Part shown: one piece after another, positions 45,484 to 53,900 of the stretch
Position numbering within the stretch: position 1 is the first letter of the stretch
Layout: each line of letters opens with the position of its first letter
Assembly: GCA_050248495.1 (NCBI GenBank)
Contig: JBFWSG010000023.1
Location: 25,024-89,023, forward strand
Origin: DASYDU01 sp050248495
Lineage (GTDB): Bacteria > Planctomycetota > Planctomycetia > Pirellulales > Lacipirellulaceae
DNA: 64,000 nt
Reading direction: 5' to 3'
Program-made: the position numbers and the translations under genes
Notes under the pieces: model-generated
Database searches by the model: none
Told to the model about the DNA's origin: nothing
Seen by the model: only the letters and a program-made list of their open reading frames with translations

Positions 45484-46038
45484 TTAGATGCCGCGGTCCG
45501 TGGAAGGCGTGGTCGATTCCACGGACGGACGAGCCGCGTCCGCCGGCACGGCTGCGGATTCGTCGCTCCTCATTTCGGGGGCAGCGGGCGGCTGGCCGGG
45601 GTCCACATCGCCGTGGTAGGCGCTCGTATAGGGCTCGGAATGAGCGCTGTAATAGCCGCCATGACTGCCGTTCCCGCCATTCGAGCCGTAGCCCCCACTG
45701 GAACCATGGCCGCCGTAGGATCCAGAGCCGCCGTCGGAGCCGCAGTCGCCGCCGCGTCGATGGCGAGAAAACAATCCGCCGAAGCTCCCTCGGCCTCCTT
45801 CGCTCCCGCTACTGCCCCAGCTGCCGCCGGCGCTCCCGTTGCCGCCCGCGCTCCCATAGCCGCCGGAGCTGCCGCGGCCTCCGAAACTTCCGTTTCCACC
45901 AAAACTGCCGCCACCTCCGCCGCTGCCGTAGCCGCCGTCACTCCCGCCGCGGCGGAAGCGCGCTTGTGCATCGTCGGCCGCCAGGGAAAGTCCCACCGCT
46001 GAGAGGCCCAAAGCCAACAGTCCTAAGGTTCGCGTCAT
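45484..46038 (-). CDS. Exported glycine/serine-rich protein
   Basis: 184 residues. A signal peptide (MTRTLGLLALGLSAVGLSLAADDAQA) is followed by about 110 residues of Gly/Ser-rich repeats of the form GGYGSxGGNGSxGG, interrupted by FSRHRRGGDCGSDGG, and a more acidic, Pro/Ala-rich C terminus. The ribosome site is strong (GGAGGAG). Low-complexity Gly-rich proteins of this kind are usually extracellular or cell-wall associated. No family can be named. It lies 208 bases after the lipoprotein gene and could be the last gene of the stress operon or have its own promoter; no sigma-54 site is seen in front of it. Confidence 0.8.
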   Translation of the reverse strand: MTRTLGLLALGLSAVGLSLAADDAQARFRRGGSDGGYGSGGGGGSFGGNGSFGGRGSSGGYGSAGGNGSAGGSWGSSGSEGGRGSFGGLFSRHRRGGDCGSDGGSGSYGGHGSSGGYGSNGGNGSHGGYYSAHSEPYTSAYHGDVDPGQPPAAPEMRSDESAAVPADAARPSVESTTPSTDRGI

Positions 46039-46246
46039 GACTCTATCTCCTCCATAATTACCACGGTCGAAACACGATTTGCCGCGTCCACGGCGATACG
46101 ACCCTGCAGGTCATCGACAACGATTCCAACCAGGAATCGAACCAGTTCGTGAAAGGACGATCGCCACGATGGCCCCTTCCCTGGCGAAGGCGATCGCCAC
46201 AGCCGTTCCGATGCTGCTGGAGATTCGATCGTTTTGGGGCCGGAAA

Positions 46247-46498
46247 TTATTGCTGAGGCGCCGATTCGTTGACGTCGACTTGCACGCCTTGGCCGCCGCC
46301 CACTTGGACGTCGACTTTGGCCTTTTCATCGGCCGGCGCTGTTTCGGTCGCCGGCGGCTGCTCGCCATTCGGGTTGATGTTGACGTCGACGGACGGATTT
46401 TCTGCCGGCGGCTGCTCGACGATGGGCTTCGGCCCGCAGCCGACGGCAAGCGGCAACAAGAGTGCCGCCGCAAATAGCATCGGTGCAAAGGTTCTCAT
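46247..46498 (-). CDS. Small acidic lipoprotein
   Basis: 83 residues from ATG 46498, with GGAG six bases upstream. The signal peptide ends in the lipobox LAVGC (Cys about residue 21). The mature part is short, acidic and Pro/Glu-rich with two similar strands (SVDVNINPNGEQPPATET; KVDVQVGGGQGVQVDVNES). It is probably a periplasm-facing lipoprotein of unknown role. It lies 55 bases after the DUF883-like gene and is likely co-transcribed with that gene and the 17M-like stress protein. Confidence 0.8.
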   Translation of the reverse strand: MRTFAPMLFAAALLLPLAVGCGPKPIVEQPPAENPSVDVNINPNGEQPPATETAPADEKAKVDVQVGGGQGVQVDVNESAPQQ

Positions 46499-46553
46499 GA
46501 TTATCTCCAACGGGGATTCGCAACTAGACGTTATTCGCGGAAGCAGCGGCCGC

Positions 46554-46841
46554 TCAGCGGCGCGTCCAAATCGCGCCGATGAGGAAACCGATGCCGGCCG
46601 CGATCAGTAGCGACTTGAGCGGTTGCTCCGTGACGCGAGTGTGCATGCCCTCGCCGAGGTGCCGCACGTGCGTGCGACCGTCGTCGAGATATTGCTTCGC
46701 CGTGTCGCGGACCGCCTCGAGGCTGTGGTTTGCCATCTGCCGCGCCGCGTCGCCGACGTCGTGAAAGTCGCGCGCCACGGTGGCGGCGCGGTCGGCAACG
46801 GTTTCGCGGGCAGAACGTTTCGCTGTGGAATTGCTGGCCAT
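46554..46841 (-). CDS. DUF883 (ElaB/YqjD-like) ribosome/membrane-associated stress protein
   Basis: 95 residues from ATG 46841, with GGAG seven bases before it. An amphipathic helical region (about 1-70, VADRAATVARDFHDVGDAARQMANHSLEAVRDTAKQYLDDGR) is followed by the EQPLKSLLIAAGIGFLIGAIWTRR tail-anchor with its small-residue zipper. This matches ElaB/YqjD proteins, C-tail-anchored inner-membrane proteins that in E. coli bind ribosomes in stationary phase. It sits 44 bases after the 17M-like gene and has no room for its own sigma-54 promoter, so it should be read from the upstream one. Confidence 0.9.
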   Translation of the reverse strand: MASNSTAKRSARETVADRAATVARDFHDVGDAARQMANHSLEAVRDTAKQYLDDGRTHVRHLGEGMHTRVTEQPLKSLLIAAGIGFLIGAIWTRR

Positions 46842-46885
46842 GGTATTGCTCCTAAAAATGTTACTTAATGCGCGACAGCACGCGA

Positions 46886-47413
46886 TCAACCTTCGGGCAG
46901 CGACAGCGGCCGTGCGCCGAGTTCGCTGAAGATCCTCGCGGCGACCGCCAAATTCTTTTGCCGCTCGCTGCCACTATCCTCCGCCGCGACGAGAATCTCG
47001 CCGTCGCTCACGGCTTGCTGATAGTAATTGGCGAGCTCCTTTTCCACGCCGCGGGTCGACATCGCGCCGACCAGGCCGCCGAGCAGCCCCAACGCTCCGG
47101 CCGCAGCAGGAATCGCGATCCAGAGGACAGCACTCCCGGTGACGACGGCCGCTCCGACGACAGGGATGCCACCCAACAGCGCCCCCATCGCGACTCCCGT
47201 CAGTGCGGCCTGCGGTGTGAACGTGCCGGCCGGCTCTTGGTGCTCGAACTCGCGGAAATATTTCTCTTTGTTCCAGTCGGAGCAAATGACCGTAATGTGT
47301 TCCTTGTCGAAGCCCTGTTCGACCAGCCGACGCACGGCGGTCTCTGCCTGCTCGACGCTCGAAAAGATGGCGACCTCGGCTCCGGCATTGGGCGAAACGG
47401 AAAGCGTGTTCAT
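46886..47413 (-). CDS. General stress protein 17M-like, glycine-zipper membrane protein
   Basis: 175 residues. The N-terminal part (SVSPNAGAEVAIFSSVEQAETAVRRLVEQGFDKEHITVIC) resembles the domain of Bacillus general stress protein 17M (YflT). A central hydrophobic, Gly/Ala-rich hairpin (GVAMGALLGGIPVVGAAVVTGSAVLWIAIPAAAGALGLLGGLVGA) would insert in the membrane. The C-terminal part ends with a second helical unit (ELANYYQQAVSDGEILVAAED). It is the first gene of a probable three- or four-gene stress operon under a predicted sigma-54 promoter 37 bases upstream of the leader end. Confidence 0.85.
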   Translation of the reverse strand: MNTLSVSPNAGAEVAIFSSVEQAETAVRRLVEQGFDKEHITVICSDWNKEKYFREFEHQEPAGTFTPQAALTGVAMGALLGGIPVVGAAVVTGSAVLWIAIPAAAGALGLLGGLVGAMSTRGVEKELANYYQQAVSDGEILVAAEDSGSERQKNLAVAARIFSELGARPLSLPEG

Positions 47414-47460
47414 AAAACTCCCCGTGAGCGATTGCGTGGCATGTTCACTGCCTGATGCGT

Positions 47461-47476
47461 TGCAGCTTGTGTGCCA
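47461..47476 (-). promoter_or_regulatory. Sigma-54 promoter of the 17M-like stress operon
   Basis: Read on the minus strand: TGGCAC-ACAAG-cTGCA; the -24 box is perfect, one mismatch in the -12 box, exact GG-N10-GC spacing. Transcription would begin near 47450. Confidence 0.72.
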
Positions 47477-47500
47477 CTCGCAAACTGCAAGCCAGTTTGT

Positions 47501-47516
47501 CGCGGAACATTCCGCG
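47501..47516. promoter_or_regulatory. Perfect palindrome upstream of sigma-54 promoter (candidate enhancer site)
   Basis: CGCGGAA-CA-TTCCGCG, centred 34 bases before the -24 GG of the 17M-like operon. The half ACATTCCGC recurs at 47915-47923, at about 32 bases from the -24 GG of the next sigma-54 promoter and in the same orientation. The activator that binds is unknown. Confidence 0.4.
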
Positions 47517-47541
47517 TTGCTCTTGGCAGATTCTGGCCTCT

Positions 47542-47586
47542 AAAAAAAGACAATTGCCGATCCCTGCTCGCGCAGAAATCGGCAAT
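47542..47586 (-). terminator. Intrinsic terminator of the 60-residue gene
   Basis: On the minus strand ATTGCCGAT ... ATCGGCAAT (9-bp perfect stem) is followed by TGTCTTTTTTT. It ends the small gene that stops at 47634. Confidence 0.85.
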
Positions 47587-47633
47587 GGCGGAGCACCAAG
47601 GCTCCTGGCAATATTTAATGTCGAGCGAAGGAA

Positions 47634-47816
47634 CTACTTCGGCGAGCGACGGCGTGGCCGCTCCACGGTCAGGGCCATGCGCAGCTTTTGTTCCACGAAG
47701 TGTCCGGGCGACATGCGTGCACGCTGGTCGGCCACCAGCACCTCGTCACCCACCGCCGGCGCCTTGGGGCTGCGCAAGCTCGGATTTCGTGACTGCAGTT
47801 CGTTCCATGTGGGCAT
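47634..47816 (-). CDS. 60-residue hypothetical protein
   Basis: MPTWNELQSRNPSLRSPKAP, then VGDEVLVADQRARMSPGHFVEQKLRMALTVERPRRRSPK. No family is recognised; it has no signal peptide or membrane helix and is basic at the C terminus. It is considered real because AAGGAG lies 7 bases before the ATG, an intrinsic terminator follows the stop, and a sigma-54-type promoter precedes it. These features make it an independent transcription unit within the stress cluster. It may be an RNA- or DNA-binding accessory protein, which is a guess. Confidence 0.7.
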   Translation of the reverse strand: MPTWNELQSRNPSLRSPKAPAVGDEVLVADQRARMSPGHFVEQKLRMALTVERPRRRSPK

Positions 47817-47872
47817 ATGCCTTCTCCTTCACCCGTAGATTCTATGACGATTCGCCTCTGTGGCAAAACGAA

Positions 47873-47888
47873 TGCAATTTGCGCGCCG
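47873..47888 (-). promoter_or_regulatory. Sigma-54 promoter of the 60-residue protein gene
   Basis: Read on the minus strand: cGGCgC-GCAAA-TTGCA; perfect -12 box, two mismatches in the -24 box, exact GG-N10-GC spacing. Predicted leader about 46 bases. Confidence 0.6.
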
Positions 47889-47966
47889 GGAAGTAATGTC
47901 CTGCTAGCAAATCGACATTCCGCTCGACAATGGGCTGTTTGTGGGCGGGGTGATAAAGGGCGGGTT

Positions 47967-50900
47967 CTAGCGGCCTGGTCGTTTTTCGGCCACCCTGGCC
48001 GCGCCATTTTCTCTGGACGCATTTACACTTATGGCCCTGTGGAGCGTGATTTTTGCCAGGTGCTGCTGCCCATCGTCGATGAGGCGAATCCCATTGGTCG
48101 GCTGCAGCTCGCCGTCCAGTTCGACTGCCACACGGCCGCTCTCCACGCCGTCCGGATTTGCGACGCAAATTCGCCACCGCGACTTGCCCCGGCGGAGGCT
48201 GATATCGAAGTCGTGCCAGTCAGCCGGTATGCACGGCGAGATGGTTAAGCGATCGCCGCGCAGTTGAAGCCCCAAAATACATTCCACCGCTACGCGATAC
48301 ATCCAGGCCGCGGAACCCGTGTACCAGGTCCAGCCGCCGCGGCCGACGTGCGGCGCTGTACTGTAAACATCCGCCGCGACCACATACGGTTCAGCGCGAT
48401 AGACCGCGTCGCCTTCGGGCGCGGCGGCAGCCAGGATCGGATTCACTAAATCAAAGAGCTCGACGGCCCGAGTCCCGCGGCCTTGCAGCGTGAGCGCTTG
48501 AATCATCCACATAGCGGCATGCGTGTACTGCCCGCCGTTTTCGCGCACCCCGGGTGCGTATCCTTTGATATAGCCGGGGTCGAGCGGCGTCTTATCGAAC
48601 GGAGGCGTCAGCAGAAGTACCAGTCGCTCGGCGTCGCGCACCAGATGCCGCTCGGCGGATCGCATGGCAATGGCCGAACGGTCAGCATCGCCGCCGGCAA
48701 TGACCGACCACGACTGCGCCAGCGAATCGATCTTGCATTCGTCGTTTGCCTGCGAGCCGAGCGGCGTGCCGTCGTCGAAGAACGCGCGGCGGTACCACTG
48801 GCCGTCCCAGGCTTCCCGCTCGATCGCTTCGCGCAGTCGCCGGGCCTGTTGACGATAAGCGGCCGCCCGATTCGCGTCGCCGCGCGCCTCGATGAAGGGC
48901 GCGAAGCGGTCGAGGACTGCCGCCAGGAACCACCCCATCCACACGCTTTCCCCCCGCCCGTCGACGCCGACCCGGTTCATCCCGTCGTTCCAATCGCCGC
49001 CGCCCATCAGCGGCAAGCCATGCGCGCCGAATCGCAAGCCGTGATCGATCGCCCGCAGGCAATGTCCGAACAAATCCTCGACGAGGCCCGATACCGCCGG
49101 CAATTCGTAACGCTCGTGCTCATGCGGCTCGAGCAAGTGCGAATGGAGATAGGGAGTTCTTTCATCCAGAATCTCGCTGTCGCCCGTCGTGCTGACATAA
49201 TGGCCCACGACCAGCGGCAGCCAGAGATAGTCGTCGGCAAACCGCGTGCGGATCCCACGCCCGGCCGGCGGATGCCACCAGTGTTGCACGTCCCCCTGCT
49301 CGAACTGCCGCGACGCGGCCTGGAGAATCATCTGTCGCCCGACGTGCGGCAGCGTGTAAACGAGGGCCATCACGTCTTGCAGCTGATCGCGGAAGCCGAA
49401 CGCCCCGCCCGATTGATAGAACGCCGAACGCCCCCAGACGCGGCAGCTGAGCGTCTGATACAGCAGCCAGTGGTTGACCATCAGGTCCAGCGCCGAGTTG
49501 GGCGTGCGAACTTCGATCGCCGTCTGCGTCTCGCGCCAAAACTCGATCGTGTCGTTGATGGCGCGATGCACCTTCTCGGCGGAATCGAACGCGGAAATCA
49601 CTTCCGCGACGGAAGCGGCGCCATCGGTCCAACCGAGCAGAAAAATCAGCTCGATCTCTGCCCCGGCCGGCAGGCTGAACTTCTTCTGCACGGCTCCGCA
49701 GGGATCGAGACCGGCGCCGGTCGTGCCGGAAAGCCGCACGCGCGAGAGCGCGGCCGGCTCTTCGTCGGACCCGTTGCGGCCGATGAATTCCGCGCGATCA
49801 CCCGTCATCGAGTCGGCGACGCCCAGCACGTGCAGGAAGGCGCGCTGTTGCGGGAAGTCCTCGTGATAACTGTTCCGTGCGACGAGCGCGCCGGTGGACG
49901 CGTCGCGCTCGGTGCGAACGTGCATCTGCGTAAGCGGACGGTTCACGCCCAGGACCCATTCGACGTAGCTCGTTGCCGAGAGCTTTCGCGGCCGACCGCC
50001 GGCGTTCCGCAACTTCAAGCAGGCGAACTTGACGCAGGAATTGGGAGCGATGCTGACGGTCAAATCGCTTTCGATGCCGCTCGCCCGAGTTTGGAAGCGA
50101 GAAAAGCCCCGGCCATGCTCGATGCGATATCGGCGCGAAGCGTGCAGACCAATCGGCGTCGGCGTCCAGAATTCGCCGCTCTCTTCGTCGCGGAGGTAAA
50201 TAATCTCGCTGGGTGGATCGGTGATCGGATCGTTCGACCAGGAAGTGAGCTTGTTCTCGCGACTGTTACCGCCCCAGGTGAACCCGCCGCCCGACTCGGT
50301 GATCAGCGTTCCAAACTGCGGGTTGGCGATCACGTTCGACCAGGGGAGCGGTGTCGGTCCCCGGCCATCCACGTTGACTACGTAATTCCCCTCCGCGTTG
50401 AAGCCGCCGTGCTTGGAGTCAAATTGCAGCGGTTCATTCGCCCTTAGCCAGGTAGTTTCCTCCGGATCGGCGACGCGTTCCGCTGTGGCTCGCAGCGCCG
50501 GCGGCTCGTCGCGGCGCACTGTCGACGCTGTTTCGATTTGCCGCAAGAGCGAACCGCGCTCGCCGTGCAGGCTGATTGCCGCCGCCGCTTGCAACAGCAA
50601 ATCATCATCCGGCGAAAGCTGCGATGCACGCAACAAGTAAACGCCGCCCGGCTTGAACGTGGGCAGCCGGCTGGTGGTGTGGATCGCCTCGAGCAGCAAG
50701 TCTTGAAGATTATCGAAGTAGCCGGCCGCCAGCTCATTCACCACGACGAGGTCCACCTGCAGGCCGTGCGCATGCCAGAACTCATGTGCCAAGAGCAAGT
50801 CGCGGAGCACCCCGCGGTGCGACGCGTCGCCCACGCGAAGCAGCACGATCGGCAGATCGCCCGAGATTCCATGCCGCCACAGCGACGATTGACCGCGCGT

Positions 50901-53900
50901 ATTCGCGGCGATGACCTCGGCCGGAGCGCGCGTGGCCGCGTCGGGATACACGAGCGGCGAGACCATCCACTGGTACAGCTGCAAACTGGTCGGCGACGCG
51001 TGCAGATGTCGCATTTCCACCTGGCTGCGCGCCCAGGCCATTTCAAACGTCCGCTGCACCACGCGCAGATCATGAAACTGATCGGCCAGCTGTAAGGCTT
51101 CGTCCCGGCTCTCTGCAAAACCGGTCGCAAACGCCAGCGTGACCGATTCATCCGGTGCGAGCATCACGCGGGTTCGCAAGCTGAAAATCGCATCCAGCAC
51201 CGGCCCCGTCGAGCCCGACAGGTGTGAACCGAGTTCCACCACGGCTGGCTCGGCCGGCGTGCGGAGGCGGCCGACAAACTTTGCCCGGTCCGTCTCCCAC
51301 TCCACGTGCTCCAGCGCTGCTTGCGGCGCCGCCAGAACATGCACTGCGTACTGCGGCGGTGCGGTGGCATCACGCGGGCGGCGTCGCGCAATGAGCGCGT
51401 GAGACTCCGGCACGAACTCGGTTTCCACAAACAGCTTGTTGAATGCCGGGTGGGCCGCGTCGGCAGCCGCGGCCGTCAACACCACTTCCGCGTAACTCGT
51501 GACTTCCACCACCGCCGTCCGCCGTCCGTGATTGGTCAGCGTCACCTGCCGCACTTCGACGTTGGACTCCGGCGAGATCGTGACTTCCAGGTGGCTTTCC
51601 AAGTTGCCATCCCGGCGGCGAAATTCGGCCTTGTCGATCGAAAACGTGACTTCATAGGTGTCGGCGGCCGCGCGCGTGGGTTGATGAGCTGCCGACCAAA
51701 CGCGTCCATTCGACAGATCGCGCAGATAAATGAATTGACCCCAGTCGTCGCGCGTGGCGTCTGCGCGCCAGCGGGTGACTGCCACGTCGCGATACTTGCT
51801 GTAGCCCCCGCCGGCGTTGGTCAACATCACGTGGTACTGTCCGTTCGACAAGAGATGCGCCCGCGGCGTGGCGGTCGCGGGAGTCGTAATCCGCCGACTG
51901 ACCGGACCCGGCAAGACCGGCATGGGCGGGACGGTCGACGTTGTGTCTTCCTGGGGCTGAAATTCCAGCACCGCCAGCGGAATCCGTTCCTGCAGCAGTA
52001 GGTCCGTCGAGCGGATCAGCGGCTGCCGTTGAAACCGTGCTTGCATGCGATGATCAAACATCGCGTTCGCCAGAGCGACAAGCGACATCCCCTGATGATG
52101 CGCCATGTACGAATACACGACGGTGCAACGTTCCCCCTCGGGCACGCGCTCCGGCGTGTAGTCGATCGCCTCGTAGTAGCCCCACGGTCCCTCGGCGCCT
52201 TCTTGCGCGAGATAGCGAAAATTCGCACAGGCTTCGGCCGGCCGCACCAGCACCGCGAGCGCAGTCGAATAGGGCGAGATCACCAGATCCTTGCTCAGCC
52301 CGCGCTTGAGCCCCAGTCCGGGCACGCCAAAAGATTGGTAGTGATAGTCCGAATTGGCGCCCAGCGCCGCAAACGAGCTTTCGGAGATTCCCCACGGCAC
52401 GCGCCGCTGCCGTCCGTAAGCAATCTGCCGTTCCACAGCCGCAGCGCAGCTCCGTTCGAGCAAAGAGCCGGGCACATAGCGCGACACCAAGGCCGGCATC
52501 AAATACTCGAACATCGTGCCGCCCCAAGAGAGCAGTCCGCGATGACCATGAGTGGCCTCGGTCACGGCACGACCGAGCTGGAACCAATGGCGGTGATCCG
52601 CGTCTCCTTTGGCGATCGCCACCTGGCTCGCAGTCCGCGCCTCGGAAGCCAGGAGGTCGTAGTGTGCGCGATCCAGCTGCCCTTCTTCGAGGTTGTAGCC
52701 GACCGAGAACAGTCGCCGCTGCGCGTTGTAGAGAAGCGTAAAATCCATTTCGAGCGCCAACGTCTCGTAGCGGCGGCCGAGCCACTCCAGCCGCTCGCGC
52801 GAGAGCGATGCCTGCTCGGCGCTGCGTTCGAGCTCAGCGAGCCAGCCCGCAAGCCAGGGAGCCGTCGATTCAGTGGCCGCCACTTGCAATCGCTCAAAAA
52901 TGGGAGCCAGCTCAACGAGCAAGATCGAGAGCCGACGCAGGCTGATCGGCCCCGACAGCTGAGCCGTCAGCTCCTGAATCGCCGAGCGCCACTCGGCCGA
53001 TTCCGCCGCCGGCGCCACTTCCGTCACCAACGGTGTCAGCCACGGCAAAAACGCGTCCGCATCCTGCTTGATCCCGGCGACATGGGCCGTGAGCAAACCA
53101 AATTTCGTCGAGAATTCCGTGGCATGCAGCCGCAGCGCCTTTTGCAGGTCTTCCAACAGCTTAGGCAGTCGCGCCGCAAGCTTGTCGAGCTGATCCGCCC
53201 AAGCATACCAACCCAGGTCGCTCTCCACGCGCGTCGACGCGGCCTTCCGCAGCGCCACGAGCCGCGATTCGAGCGCATCGAGCGCCGGGCTGACGAATCT
53301 CGCTCCGCGGGGCTGCAACCGGGCGAGCGATTCTTCCACCAGCCGCACGCTCTCGACCACGCCCGCGGCGAGCTCGGCCGAAAAGAGGGGCGCACCCACG
53401 ATATCCGCCAACCCCTCGCGCGCCGTGAGGAATGCCGCCGCCAGATTGCCGTTATCGGCCGTCGAGACATAGCGCGGCTTGAGCGGCTGTCGCGTCACCG
53501 TGTCGTACCAGTTGAAAGGATGGCCGCGGTAACGGTCGAGCCGCTCCCAACTGCCGAGATTCCTTTCCAGCGAATTCGCCAGGTCGTTGATCGAGATAAA
53601 CCCGAAATCGCGGGCCGACAGGACGGAGAGGACGTACATCCCCTCATTGGTCGGCGAAATCCGGTGAGCCACCTTGGGCTGCGGGAATTCCTGGTAATTG
53701 TCGGGCGGCAACCAGTGGTCCTCGGACGTGACGAACGCTTCGAAAAACGCCCAGGTCCGTCGCGCGATGCGGCGCAGCGCCGCCCGGTCCTCGAGCGAGA
53801 GCACTTCGGCGCGCGGTGTGACCGGTCGGCTCAACAAATCCGCCACCCACGGCGAGACGAACCACAGCGCGAGCACCGGCGCTGCCCAGACTAATGCCAC

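Noticed and set aside
47861..47876. A plus-strand GG-N10-GC element (TGGCAA-AACGA-ATGCA) overlapping the minus-strand sigma-54 site
   Set aside because: It points into the 3' end of the convergent glucan synthase gene, has a poorer -12 box, and no gene lies downstream on that strand.
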